Source of the DNA: Streptomyces olindensis
Lineage (GTDB): Bacteria; Actinomycetota; Actinomycetes; Streptomycetales; Streptomycetaceae
Length of the DNA stretch: 64,000 nt
Assembly (NCBI GenBank): GCA_000696115.1
Contig: JJOH01000008.1
Location: 124,001 to 188,000 of the forward strand
Direction of reading: 5' to 3'
This document shows, one piece after another, positions 11,020-20,500 of the stretch (within the stretch, counting starts at the first letter, position 1; each line of letters begins with the position of its first letter). The notes under the pieces were generated by a model. It saw nothing but the letters and a program-made list of their open reading frames with translations. It had not been told where the DNA came from and did no database searches. Made by a program: the position numbers and the translations under genes.

Positions 11020-11847
11020 TCAGCGGCCGAGCTGGTCGAGTACCGCGCGCGGGCGGTTGGTGATGATGGCGTCGACGCCCAGCCCGACGCACAGCTCCAC
11101 GTCTTCGGGCTCGTTGACGGTCCACACGTGCACCTGGTGGCCGGCCCGCTTCAGACGCTCCACGCAGGCGGGGTGGTTGCGCACGATCCGCAGGGACGGG
11201 CCCGCGATCCGCACGCCCGCGGGCAGCCGTCCGTCCCGCAGCCGGGGCGAGACGAACTGCGTCAGATAGACGGTCGGCAGGGTGGGCGAGGCCGCCCGCA
11301 CGCGGTGCAGCGAGCGCGCCGAGAAGCTCATCACCCGCACCGGGGACTCCTCGGCCGACACCGGGGCGTCGAGGCCGAACCGCTTCAGCAGGACCAGCAG
11401 CCGCTCCTCGACCTGCCCCGCCCAGCGGGTGGGGTGCTTGGTCTCGATGGCCAGTTCCACCCGGCGCCCGGCGTCGGCGACGAGCTCCAGCAGCCGCTCC
11501 AGGGTGAGGACGGACGTCGCCTCGCGGTCCTCCGGGCGGTGCTCCCAGTCGGGCTCCTCGTCGCGCCCCTTCCAGGCCTCGCGCGTCTTCCAGGAGCCGA
11601 AGTCCAGGGCGGCGAGGTCGGCGAGCTCCAGCGCGGAGACCGCGCCGCGGCCGTTGGACGTACGGTTGATCCGGCGGTCGTGCACGCACACCAGGTGGCC
11701 GTCGGCGGTCAGGCGCACATCGCATTCGAGGGCGTCCGCACCGTCCTCGATCGCCTTGGTGTACGCGGCCAGGGTGTGCTCCGGGGCGTCCTCGGAGGCC
11801 CCGCGGTGGGCGACGACTTGAATCACATGCTGCCGAGCGTGGGTCAC
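11020..11847 (-). CDS. Glycerophosphodiester phosphodiesterase
   Basis: About 275 residues, a GDPD-family TIM barrel that hydrolyses glycerophosphodiesters to glycerol-3-phosphate and an alcohol. Family marks: VVAHRGASEDAPEHTL near the N-terminus (catalytic His and Arg), DALECDVRLTADGHLVCVHD (metal-binding Glu/Asp and second His), LAIETKHP, and the late VHVWTVNEPEDV and GVDAIITNRP. No signal peptide, so probably cytosolic. The GTG at 11847 (VTHARQH) gives a family-length protein; the frame stays open upstream to 11925, but that extension is Arg/Thr-rich and unlikely to be coding. Confidence 0.92.
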   Translation of the reverse strand: MTHARQHVIQVVAHRGASEDAPEHTLAAYTKAIEDGADALECDVRLTADGHLVCVHDRRINRTSNGRGAVSALELADLAALDFGSWKTREAWKGRDEEPDWEHRPEDREATSVLTLERLLELVADAGRRVELAIETKHPTRWAGQVEERLLVLLKRFGLDAPVSAEESPVRVMSFSARSLHRVRAASPTLPTVYLTQFVSPRLRDGRLPAGVRIAGPSLRIVRNHPACVERLKRAGHQVHVWTVNEPEDVELCVGLGVDAIITNRPRAVLDQLGR

Positions 11848-12135
11848 CGCGTCATGGTGCCACCGTGTGCGGGTACGCGTCCGGTCGGACGGACCCGACG
11901 GCTTCGCAGGTCCGGACGGAGGCATTGGGATTGCATCCTTTTCGCCAGTAATGACCTATGTAAAGAATGGCCCCGGACCCACAGCCACCGCTTATGGTGC
12001 TCTGACGGCCCGTGGGAAAAGCTGACGGCATACAAAGGGACAAGCACAGCAGTATCGCGCCGGACCCGTCGACCAGCGCGCAAAAGCGTGACCGAGTGCG
12101 ACCCAGGAAACAGCCGTGGATCGAGGAGAGAAGCT

Positions 12136-13563
12136 GTGAGCACCGAGAACGAGGGCACCGCGGTACCCCCCGCACCGTCCGCACCCCCCGTGCCGGTGGA
12201 CGCTCCTGCTGCTCCGGCGCCCCAGGGACAGGCCCCGCGGGGGCCGCACGGGCAGGACTCCCAGGGACAGCCCGCTCAGGGGCAGGGTGTTCCTGACGCC
12301 GGTCATCCCGGCGTCTCCTCCTCCGCCCCCGACCCGTCGTGGCCCCCGCCCCCGCCGCCCACCGCCCCCTCGCACGGCGACGGCGGTTCCGGTTACGGCG
12401 CGGGCGGCTGGGGTTCGTCGTACCAGCAGCCGGCGCCCAAGTCCGGCCGCGGGCGCGGTGGTCTGGTCGCCGGGATCCTGGTGGCCGCGCTGGTCGCGGG
12501 CGGCCTGGGCGGCGGCCTCGGCTACACACTGGCGAAGAACAACGACGACAGCACCGGCTCGACGACGGTCTCCGCCTCCACCAGCGGCGGCGACGTCAAG
12601 CGCGACCCGGGCACCGTCGCGGGCGTGGCCGCCAAGGCGCTGCCGAGCACGGTCACGATCGAGGCCGAGGGCACCAGCGGCGAGGGCGGCACGGGCACGG
12701 GCTTCGTCTTCGACAAGCAGGGCCACATCATCACCAACAACCACGTGGTGGCGGACGCCGTGGACGGCGGCAAGCTCACCGCCACCTTCCCGAACGGCAA
12801 GAAGTACGACGCCGAGGTGATCGGCAACGCCCAGGGCTACGACGTGGCGGTCATCAAGCTGAAGAACGCCCCCGGCGACCTCAAGCCGCTCACCCTCGGC
12901 GACTCGGACAAGGTGGCCATCGGCGACGCGACCATCGCGATCGGCGCCCCCTTCGGCCTGTCCGACACGGTGACGACGGGCATCATCAGCGCCAAGAACC
13001 GCCCGGTGGCCTCCAGCGACGGCAGCGGCAGCCAGGCCTCGTACATGAGCGCCTTGCAGACCGACGCCTCGATCAACCCGGGCAACTCCGGCGGTCCGCT
13101 GCTGGACGCGCAGGGCAACGTCATCGGCATCAACTCCGCGATCCAGTCCACCGGCAACGGCGGCTTCGGCACGGGCCAGTCCGGCTCGATCGGCCTGGGC
13201 TTCGCCATCCCGATCAACCAGGCCGAGTACGTCGCCCAGGAGCTGATCAAGACCGGCAAGCCGGTGTACGCGAAGATCGGCGCGTCCGTCTCCCTGGACG
13301 AGAGCTCCGGCGGCGCGAAGATCACCGACCAGGGCGCGGGCGGCGCGGCACCGGTCGAGCCCGGCGGTCCGGCCGCCAAGGCGGGCCTCAAGCCCGGCGA
13401 CGTCATCACCAAGCTCGACGACAGGGTGATCGACTCCGGCCCCACCCTGATCGGCGAGATCTGGACGCACAAGCCCGGCGACAAGGTGACGATCACCTAC
13501 GAGCGGGCCGGCAAGCAGCACACCGTCGACGTCACCCTGGGCTCCCGCGTCGGCGACAACTGA
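12136..13563 (+). CDS. Membrane-anchored HtrA/DegP-like trypsin-type protease with PDZ domain
   Basis: A 475-residue S1C-family protease. Residues 1-105 form a Pro/Ala/Gln-rich cytoplasmic region. One transmembrane segment covers roughly 109-130. The extracytoplasmic trypsin-like domain has the full triad: His203 in NNHVVAD, Asp236 in YDVAVIKL, Ser318 in NPGNSGGPLL. A C-terminal PDZ domain follows (GPAAKAGLKPGDVITKLDD). This architecture is common in actinobacteria for envelope protein quality control. GTG at 12136 is preceded by GAGGAGAG. The open frame extends far upstream but without coding character. Confidence 0.95.
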   Translation: MSTENEGTAVPPAPSAPPVPVDAPAAPAPQGQAPRGPHGQDSQGQPAQGQGVPDAGHPGVSSSAPDPSWPPPPPPTAPSHGDGGSGYGAGGWGSSYQQPAPKSGRGRGGLVAGILVAALVAGGLGGGLGYTLAKNNDDSTGSTTVSASTSGGDVKRDPGTVAGVAAKALPSTVTIEAEGTSGEGGTGTGFVFDKQGHIITNNHVVADAVDGGKLTATFPNGKKYDAEVIGNAQGYDVAVIKLKNAPGDLKPLTLGDSDKVAIGDATIAIGAPFGLSDTVTTGIISAKNRPVASSDGSGSQASYMSALQTDASINPGNSGGPLLDAQGNVIGINSAIQSTGNGGFGTGQSGSIGLGFAIPINQAEYVAQELIKTGKPVYAKIGASVSLDESSGGAKITDQGAGGAAPVEPGGPAAKAGLKPGDVITKLDDRVIDSGPTLIGEIWTHKPGDKVTITYERAGKQHTVDVTLGSRVGDN

Positions 13564-13627
13564 CCCACACCCGCGGGCACCGACCCGTTACCCTTGTCCC
13601 CGCGCCCGCCGATCACGGCCGGCGCGG

Positions 13628-13714
13628 GGAGGTGTGCCCGAGCGGCCGAAGGGAACGGTCTTGAAAACCGTCGTGGCAGCGATGTCACCGTGGGTTCAAA
13701 TCCCACCGCCTCCG
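13628..13714 (+). tRNA. tRNA-Ser(UGA)
   Basis: 87 nt with a 7-bp acceptor stem (GGAGGTG/CGCCTCC), a long variable arm as expected for serine, T-loop TTCAAAT and anticodon TGA in loop CTTGAAA. The discriminator is G. CCA is not encoded. A strong hairpin terminator follows at 13732. Confidence 0.97.
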
Positions 13715-13731
13715 CGATGACAGCAATGTGA

Positions 13732-13765
13732 ACGGCCCCTGACCTGGTTGTTGGTCAGGGGCCGT
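13732..13765. terminator. Terminator after tRNA-Ser(UGA)
   Basis: A 13-bp perfect stem (13732-13744 with 13753-13765) and an 8-nt loop. It separates the tRNA from the converging small membrane protein gene and probably works in both directions; its last base falls in that gene's stop codon. Confidence 0.8.
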
Positions 13766-14250
13766 CACGCGGTACCTGTGCGCCGGATCATCTCCACGAC
13801 CTGTGCCGCCTGCTCCACGCGGGCCCAGAGTCGTACCGGCCCGGCAGACGATTCGCACTCGATCACCAGGACGCCGGGCGGGAGCCACAGGGCCTCGCGG
13901 AACGTGGTGTGGCGGGTGCGGACGTAGCGGAGGTCTGGCGGGAGTTCGCGCAGCCGGGTCCATGGCCGGCGAGGCTCCCAGTGGAACTCGGTTCCGGTTC
14001 GCATCCGGCCGAGGCTGTATCGGCGTCCCTCGTCCGGCCGGTTTGCCCCGACCTGGAAGAAGACCGCTTCCCCGGACGCCGCTCGAGCGGCTGCTCGCCG
14101 CGCTCGCCGTGACACGAGTATCGTCCCGATCACCGTACCGAGGCAGACACAGGCCGCCGTAATCATGCGCGAAGTAAAACAGGCGGCCAACTGCTCGCCA
14201 AGGGATCGGAGTGGCTCTGATCCGACCTCGGTCGTCCTCGCAACCAGCAC
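13765..14250 (-). CDS. Single-pass membrane hypothetical protein
   Basis: 161 residues. GTG at 14250 has AGGAG about seven bases upstream. A hydrophobic segment (MITAACVCLGTVIGTILVS, about 30-48) is followed by a basic stretch and a domain of about 100 residues rich in Trp/Arg (FHWEPRRPWTRLRELPP, LPPGVLVIECES). The layout recalls the actinobacterial DUF2550 type (one helix plus a small beta domain), but I do not recognise it with confidence. It ends in the tRNA terminator. Confidence 0.65.
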   Translation of the reverse strand: MLVARTTEVGSEPLRSLGEQLAACFTSRMITAACVCLGTVIGTILVSRRARRAAARAASGEAVFFQVGANRPDEGRRYSLGRMRTGTEFHWEPRRPWTRLRELPPDLRYVRTRHTTFREALWLPPGVLVIECESSAGPVRLWARVEQAAQVVEMIRRTGTA

Positions 14251-14347
14251 TGCGATCTCCTGAGTTCGGGAGAAGGCCGAGCGTCCAAGGGCGCATCTGA
14301 GTAGCCGTGCTCATGTGCGGTGCTCGCTGCGCCGCCATGCTGACCGC

Positions 14348-14662
14348 ATGGACTCAGGAGAGCCGTCGACCGGTCAGCAGATCGGGGTCAGCCTGGCGCT
14401 GGTCGTCATCGACTTCATGCTCATCGCCTGGATGGCGTTCGGTGTCGGGATCGAGGCGTGGGCCGACAGTTACGAGAGCGACAGTGCCAGCGCTACGGGG
14501 GCGGCGAGTGCGGCGTCGCAGGCGGCGTGGGTTCTGGTGGGTGGGGCGGTGCTCACCGGCGGTGGTCTCCTCGCCCTGGGGTGGCGCATCCCCGGTGTCG
14601 TGCAGTTGGTCGTCCTCTTCGGCGGGGCGGTGCTTGTCTCTTCGCTTGCTGCCGGTGGATAG
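14348..14662 (+). CDS. Small membrane hypothetical protein
   Basis: 104 residues with three predicted transmembrane segments (IGVSLALVVIDFMLIAWMAF, AAWVLVGGAVLTGGGLLALG, VVQLVVLFGGAVLVSSLAA). There is no clear Shine-Dalgarno before ATG 14348. It ends 43 bp before the glycosyltransferase gene and may be cotranscribed. Family not recognised. Confidence 0.55.
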   Translation: MDSGEPSTGQQIGVSLALVVIDFMLIAWMAFGVGIEAWADSYESDSASATGAASAASQAAWVLVGGAVLTGGGLLALGWRIPGVVQLVVLFGGAVLVSSLAAGG

Positions 14663-14705
14663 CATGCGGGCCGTTCCGGTCTTTGGAAGGTGGTGAGCGC
14701 GCCTC

Positions 14706-15464
14706 GTGAAGCGGCGCATCGTCGTCGTCACCGCTGTGCACGGTCCCCATGCCCGGTTCCTTCCGGAGGCCTACGCCTCGCTGTGCGGGCAGGGGCTGCC
14801 GGAGGGGTGGGAGTGGCACTGGGTGGTTCAGGAGGACGGGGAGGGCGAGGACGTCCGGCCGTACGTGCCCGATGACCCGCGGGTGACCTTCCGGCAGGGC
14901 CGGGCCGGTGGGCCCGGGGTGGCCCGGACCGTCGCGCTGGCCCACGCCGAGGGCGAGTACGTGACGGTGCTGGACGCCGACGACCAGCTCGCGGCGGGTG
15001 TGCTCGGGCGGAATCTGGCGGTACTGGAGGGGGACCGCGGTCTCGGGTGGGTGACCTCGCGGGTGCTCGACCTCCTGCCCGACGGATCGACCGTCGGATT
15101 CCCGGGTGATCCCGACGAAGGGGTGATCGAGCGGGGGGCAGTGCTGGAGCACTGGAAGGCCAACGGCTTCCTCGCCCCGGTGCATCCGGCCTCGCTGTTC
15201 GTACGGCGGGAGTTGCTCCTCGCCCTCGGCGGGTGGATGGCGCTGCCCGCCTCGGAGGACACCGGGCTGCTGCTCGCGCTGAACGCGGTGAGCCGTGGGT
15301 GGTTCTCGGGGGAGGTGGGGCTGCTGTACCGGAAGTGGGAGGGGCAGGTGACCGGGCAGGCGGCCCATGCGGACCGGACCGAGCGGACGGCCCGGATGGC
15401 GGTGGTGGAGGCCAGGGCCAGGGCCTTGGCGCGGTTGCCGTGGGGTTTTCCGGCGGCGCTGTGA
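14706..15464 (+). CDS. Family 2 glycosyltransferase
   Basis: A 252-residue GT-A-fold glycosyltransferase. The nucleotide-sugar region begins at residue 4 (IVVVTAVHGPHARFLPEAYASL), the metal-binding DxD appears as VLDADDQLAAG, and an acceptor-side motif as PASEDTGLLLALNAV. No membrane anchor, so it acts in the cytosol on an unknown acceptor. GTG start at 14706 with an upstream GGAAGGTGG. Confidence 0.85.
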   Translation: MKRRIVVVTAVHGPHARFLPEAYASLCGQGLPEGWEWHWVVQEDGEGEDVRPYVPDDPRVTFRQGRAGGPGVARTVALAHAEGEYVTVLDADDQLAAGVLGRNLAVLEGDRGLGWVTSRVLDLLPDGSTVGFPGDPDEGVIERGAVLEHWKANGFLAPVHPASLFVRRELLLALGGWMALPASEDTGLLLALNAVSRGWFSGEVGLLYRKWEGQVTGQAAHADRTERTARMAVVEARARALARLPWGFPAAL

Positions 15465-15541
15465 CAGGGGCCCGTGGTTTCCCGGTGGCCCTGTGACGGG
15501 AGCCCCGTGGGGTGTGTCCGGGGTGCGGTTTCCGGGCGGCT

Positions 15542-16306
15542 CTACGGCAGCAGCTCCGTCTGCCGCGGCAGGGTGGTGACGGGGTCGTGGCGGATGTAGT
15601 ACTCGGTGCCGAGCAGCCGCTCCCGCTCGGGTGCCGGGAGCGCCGCGATCAGGCCCGGAGCCGCTCCCCGCTCCGCCTCGGAGCGATGGGCCAGGACGGC
15701 GGCGACCTTGCGCTCCAGCCAGGGTCTGACGTCGACGGCCGCGGTGATCAGCTCGTCCGGGACCGTGTGCATCGCCTTGCCCCGGGGCGCCCAGTGCCCG
15801 GCCCACGCCCGGACGGCTGAGTGCGGGTGCGTGGCCAGATAGAGGGCGCTCGGGCGCCAGGGCTCGCCCGCGTCCGGGTAGAGGCGTTCCAGGCCGGCGG
15901 CGTGGACCGCGAGCAGGGTCGCCCGGTGGGTGTGTACGTGGTCCTCGTGGCCGGTCAGGCCGCCGTAGGCGTCGTGGGTGACCACGACGTCCGGGCGGAA
16001 GGTCCGGATGTGGGCGACCAGTTCCCCCACCGTCCGGTCCAGCGGGGCGTCGCAGAGACGCGGTCGGCCCGGCGCCGAGTGCGGGACGCGGGAGTCGGCG
16101 TGGCCCAGCATCCGTGGCGCGCCGGCGCCGAGGACGCGGAGGGCTTCGGCCAACTCCGCGGCGCGCACGGTGTCCGCCGCCCAGGTCGCCGTGACGACCG
16201 CCGTGCGCGCGCCCGCGGACGCGTGCCGGGCGAGGACGCCGCCCGCCGACAGGGACTCGTCGTCGGGGTGGGCGAAGACCGCGAGCAGGCTCGGTACCGG
16301 CATCAT
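15542..16306 (-). CDS. PIG-L family deacetylase
   Basis: 254 residues of the PIG-L/MshB-like zinc deacetylase family. The zinc site is AVFAHPDDES near the N-terminus together with the later His motif GHEDHVHTHR. The family removes acetyl groups from N-acetylglucosaminyl substrates such as mycothiol precursors. The start overlaps the upstream ferredoxin stop in an ATGA junction, implying translational coupling, an odd pairing for a deacetylase. Substrate unknown. Confidence 0.9.
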   Translation of the reverse strand: MMPVPSLLAVFAHPDDESLSAGGVLARHASAGARTAVVTATWAADTVRAAELAEALRVLGAGAPRMLGHADSRVPHSAPGRPRLCDAPLDRTVGELVAHIRTFRPDVVVTHDAYGGLTGHEDHVHTHRATLLAVHAAGLERLYPDAGEPWRPSALYLATHPHSAVRAWAGHWAPRGKAMHTVPDELITAAVDVRPWLERKVAAVLAHRSEAERGAAPGLIAALPAPERERLLGTEYYIRHDPVTTLPRQTELLP

Positions 16307-16515
16307 CCCTCGCCGGGGCCGGCCGGCGACGCGGTGATCCTGATGGCCTGGCTCGGGCACTTCTCCGCCGCCTCCAGGATCTCGGGGTCGTCGCCCGTCT
16401 CCTCGCGGCCCGGGCGGACGACGCCGAATCCGTCGACGAACGCGAAGACCGCGGGCGCCCGGTGGACGCACTCGGCGGAGCCATAGCAGAGCTCGCGGTC
16501 CACGGAGACCTTCAT
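16303..16515 (-). CDS. Ferredoxin, probably [3Fe-4S]
   Basis: A 70-residue ferredoxin like those serving cytochromes P450 in Streptomyces. It has Cys in LCYGSAECVHRAP and in EKCPSQAIRI, giving a three-cysteine pattern typical of a [3Fe-4S] cluster. GGAGG lies eight bases before ATG 16515. No P450 is nearby; the stop overlaps the start of the PIG-L deacetylase. Confidence 0.9.
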   Translation of the reverse strand: MKVSVDRELCYGSAECVHRAPAVFAFVDGFGVVRPGREETGDDPEILEAAEKCPSQAIRITASPAGPGEG

Positions 16516-16639
16516 ACCGCTTCCTCCCCCTCCTGACGGCAGCGGAGGCCCTGCCGCCAGGAGGTGACTGCCCAGCGCGCCGCGGGCTGAACCGACCGGT
16601 CTGCCCAACATGCGCCGCCCGCTGGACCGACAGGTGCGA

Positions 16640-17134
16640 CTACCGCGCGCCGCCCGCCGTCGCCAGCCAGTGCGCGACCCGGCGTACGGCGGCCTCGTCG
16701 AGCCGTTCGGCCAGGGCCTTGACGGTCGCGTCGTCCTCGGGGGAGAGGTCGTAGAGGCCCGCCTTGCCCAGGCCGGCCAGGAGGACCTGGTGGCGGCGGC
16801 CGGTCATCCGTTCCGTCCGTGTGCTCGCGTCACCAGGGGAGGCCTGGGAAGGCTGGGAGGCCGGGGAGGTCTCCGGGGCGGGCCGGGGCTGGGGCGCCTG
16901 CTGCAGAGGGGCGTCGAAGAGGTGCCACTCGCCGTCCTTCGGCCCCCACAGGGCGACGGTCACCGCGTCGCCGCGCGCCCGCAGGGTCCGGGTCATCTCC
17001 CCGAGCGCGTACAGCACCGGCGCGCGGTGGGGCGACTCCGCCGCCGTCCGCCAGGAGCCCTCGGCGGGCCGGTGGACCATCGCCACCCAGCGCGGAGCAC
17101 CCTGCGGTCGTGGGCTGTCGGGACGTGACTCCAC
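16640..17134 (-). CDS. Conserved hypothetical protein
   Basis: About 164 residues starting at GTG 17134 (VESRPDSPRP), preceded by AGGGGTGAG. The N-terminal half looks globular (GAPRWVAMVHRPAEGSW, VTVALWGPKDGEWHLFDAPL), the middle is Pro/Ser-rich, and the C-terminus contains a helical segment (MTGRRHQVLLAGLGKAGLYDLSPEDDATVKALAERLDEAAVRRVAHWLATAG). I reject a longer start at 17218 because it would translate an 11-bp tandem repeat, which is not a multiple of three. Not assigned to a family. Confidence 0.7.
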   Translation of the reverse strand: MESRPDSPRPQGAPRWVAMVHRPAEGSWRTAAESPHRAPVLYALGEMTRTLRARGDAVTVALWGPKDGEWHLFDAPLQQAPQPRPAPETSPASQPSQASPGDASTRTERMTGRRHQVLLAGLGKAGLYDLSPEDDATVKALAERLDEAAVRRVAHWLATAGGAR

Positions 17135-17146
17135 TGCGCTCACCCC

Positions 17147-17190
17147 TGTACATCGCCTGTGCATCGCCTGTGCATCGCTTGTACGTCGCT
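17147..17190. repeat. Four 11-bp tandem repeats upstream of a gene
   Basis: Units TGTACATCGCC, TGTGCATCGCC, TGTGCATCGCT and TGTACGTCGCT follow one another without gaps. The 11-bp period is one helical turn, so each unit presents the same DNA face. They lie 13 bp upstream of the start codon at 17134 and may be a multi-site operator. Confidence 0.85.
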
Positions 17191-17538
17191 CCGGAAGCGG
17201 TACGGCAGGGCGCACCATAGCTGACGGGTCGTCAGTTATCCAGGGTCGGAGATCGGTGGTCGTGGGGTTGGGGGGCGCACTCCACCGGGGAGGATCACCA
17301 CGTCGTCCGGCACCGGTCCCTCCCCTCGTGGGGACCGGTACCGGACGGTGGAGCTACCGTCGTCCGACTCGGATGGAACCCGGATGGAAGCTGACCGGAT
17401 GGGTGCGCTGCTGGATCCGGATCCTGCCATTTCCGGTCGCGGAGGAGGAGGTTCCGGGGGCTTGTGGAGGGTATTACCGCAGGTCAGCTATATAGAGTGA
17501 GTTTTCCGGACCGGACGTCCAGGCGTGGGAAGTGAGGA
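17191..17538. other. Divergent intergenic region
   Basis: Contains a small inverted repeat CTGACG-GGT-CGTCAG (17221-17235), an 8-bp hairpin (17313-17338) and an A/T-rich -10-like TATATA (17489-17494) about 45 bp before the STAND gene. No coding frame. Confidence 0.5.
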
Positions 17539-20500
17539 GTGGAGACCTTGGGTTCCGACTCGGGGGCACGCACCGCCTTCGCGGAACGCCTCGCACTGCT
17601 GTACAAGGAAGCGGGCAACCCTCCACTCAAACGTGTGTCCGAAGCGGTGGTGCGGCTCCAGCGGGTCGACGAACGCGGGCGGCCCGTGCGGGTGTCCGCC
17701 CAGCGCATCAGCGACTGGCGGCGGGCCCGGAACGTGCCCGCCCAGTTCCCCGCCCTCGCGGCGGTGCTGCACGTGCTGATCCCCGAGGCGCGGCGCGAGC
17801 GGCCCACACCGGTGTCGCCGGGCCTGTACGACCTGGGGCAGTGGCAGCGGCTGTGGGAGCGCGCGGTGGCCGACCCGGTCGCCGAACGCCCGGACGGGTC
17901 CCCGGAGCAGCACCAGACTCCGGCCGAGGCCCCGCCCGCGCCCGGCGGGGTGTGCCCGTACCGGGGGCTGGCCTCCTACCGGCGGGAGGACGCCCGGTGG
18001 TTCTTCGGCCGGGAGCGGAGCACGGACGCGCTCGTCGCGCAGCTCCGGGCCGTGGCCGGGACGGGTGGCCTGGTCATGCTCGTGGGCGCGTCGGGGGCGG
18101 GGAAGTCCTCGTTGCTGAACGCCGGTCTGGTGCCCGCGCTGCGGGACGGCGCGCTCGGCGACGACGAGGACCATGAGAGCGGCGGGAGCGGCGGGAGCGG
18201 CCGGGCGCGGGAGGTGGTGCAGCTCGTGCCGGGCGCCGACCCGCTGGCGGAGCTGGCCCGGTGCATCCCCGAGCTGGCACCCGTCGTCTCGCCCGGGACC
18301 AGGACACCCACTACACGCCCCCTGACCACGGAACCCGGCCCCCCATCCCGCGCCGACGCCGTCCGTGCCGCCGTCACCGCCTGGGCCCGCCGCGAGGACC
18401 CCGCCGCCGCCCGCCCGGTCGTCATCGTGGACCAGTTCGAGGAGACGTTCACCCTCTGCCCCGACGAGGCGGACCGGCGCGCCTTCGTCGAGGTCCTGCA
18501 CGCCGCCTGCACCCCCGCCGCCCCCGGCGAACCGGCCCCGGCCGTGGTGGTCCTCGGCATACGCGCCGACTTCTACGAGCAGTGCCTCGGATACCCCGAG
18601 CTGGCCGACGCGCTCCAGCACCGGCACATGGTGCTCGGCCCGCTCACCACCGCGGAGCTGCGCGAGGCGGTGACCGGCCCGGCCAAGGCCGTCGGACTGG
18701 AGCTGGAGCCGGGCCTCGCGGAGCTGATCGTCCGGGAGGTCAGCGCCGACGGCCCGCGCGGGGCGCACGACGCCGGAGTGCTGCCGCTGCTGTCGCACGC
18801 CCTGCTCGCCACCTGGCAGCGCAGGAAGGCGGGCCGGCTGACGCTCGCCGGCTACCGCGCGGCCGGCGGCATCCAGGGCGCGGTCGCGGCGACCGCCGAA
18901 CGCGCCTGGAACGGCCTCGACCCGGCGGCCCGCACGGCGGCGCGGCTGCTGCTGCTCCGGCTGGTCCGGCTGGGCGAGGACACGCAGGCCACGCGCAGAC
19001 GCGGGACCCGGCGCAAGCTGGCGGAGGAGTCGAACGACCCCGGCAAGACCGAGGAGTCCCTGGAGGCGCTGGTCCGCGCCCGGTTGGTGACCCTGGACGC
19101 GGAGACCGTGGAGATCACCCACGAGGCGCTGCTGCACGCCTGGCCGCGTCTGCGCGACTGGATCGACGAGGACCGGCAGGGCAACCTGCTGCGCCAGCGC
19201 CTGGAGGAGGACGGCCGGGCCTGGGAGGAGTCGGACCGCGACACATCGCTGCTCTACCGGGGCTCCCGGCTGGAACAGGCCCACGGCTGGGCGAAGTCCG
19301 CCGGGGACAGGTACCTGACCCGGAGCGCGGTGGAGTTCCTGGCCGCCTCGGTCCGGCTGCGCCGGCGCGTCATCTGGATCAGCCGGGGCGCGGTGGCGGC
19401 GCTGGTGGTGCTGGCGGTGCTGGCCGCCGGGTCGGCCGTCGTCGCCTGGAAGCAGCGGGACGACGCGGTGTTCGAGCAGGTGCTCGCCCAGGCCGACCGC
19501 GTCCGGGACACGGATCCGTCGCTGTCCGCGCAGCTCGACCTGGTGGCGCACCGGCTGCGGCCGGACGACGAGGGCGCGAAGAGTCGCCTGATCTCCGTGG
19601 TGAACGCCCCGCTGGCCACGCCGCTGCTCGGGCACACGGGCGCCGTCTACCTCACGACGTTCAGCCCGGACGGCAGGACCCTGGCCACCGCGAGCTACGA
19701 CCGGACCGTACGGCTGTGGAACGTGGCCGACCCGAGGCGTCCGAGTCCTCTGGGCGGACCGCTCACCGGCCACACGAGCTGGGTGAGCAGCGCGGTCTTC
19801 AGCCCGGACGGCCGGACGCTGGCCAGCGCCTCCGACGACGGCACGATCCGGCTGTGGGACGTGACCGACCCCCGTCATCCGAAGCGGCTCGGCGAGCCCC
19901 TGACCGGCCATGACGGCACGATCTACCTGATCGCCTTCAGCCCGGACGGGCGCACGCTGGCCTCCGCCGGCGACGACGGCACCGTACGGCTGTGGGACAT
20001 GGCCGACCCGCGCCGGGCGCGGGCGCTCGGCAAGCCGCTGACCGGGCACACGGCCGCCGTGCGCTCGGTGGCGTTCACCCCGGACGGCCGGACGCTGGCG
20101 GCGGGCGGCGACGACGGCACGATCCGCCTGTGGGACGTGGCCGACCCCCGGCGCCCGGAACCGGTCGGCACGCCGCTGACCGGCCACACCTCCACCGTGC
20201 ACTCCGTGGCCTTCAGTCCGGACGGCCGGACCCTGGCCAGCGGCGGCGAGGACCACACCGTACGGCTGTGGAACATGGCCGGATCGGGTCGCCCGGCCCA
20301 GATCGGGGCGCCGCTGACCGGCCACACCGGGCCGGTCTGGTCGGTGGCCTTCAGCCCGGACGGGAACATGCTCGCCGCGGCCAGCGCGGACAGCACCGCG
20401 AGCCTGTGGAAGGTGAGCGATCCGGAGTACCCGTCGCAGGTCGGCGGCCCCCTGGCGGGCAGCAGCGGCGAGATGTACGCGCTGGGCTTCAGCCCCGACG

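Noticed and set aside
10015..12135. Long N-terminal extension of the HtrA-like protease frame
   Set aside because: The frame is open but crosses two minus-strand genes, has no domain and lacks a ribosome-binding site; GTG 12136 with GAGGAGAG is the evident start.
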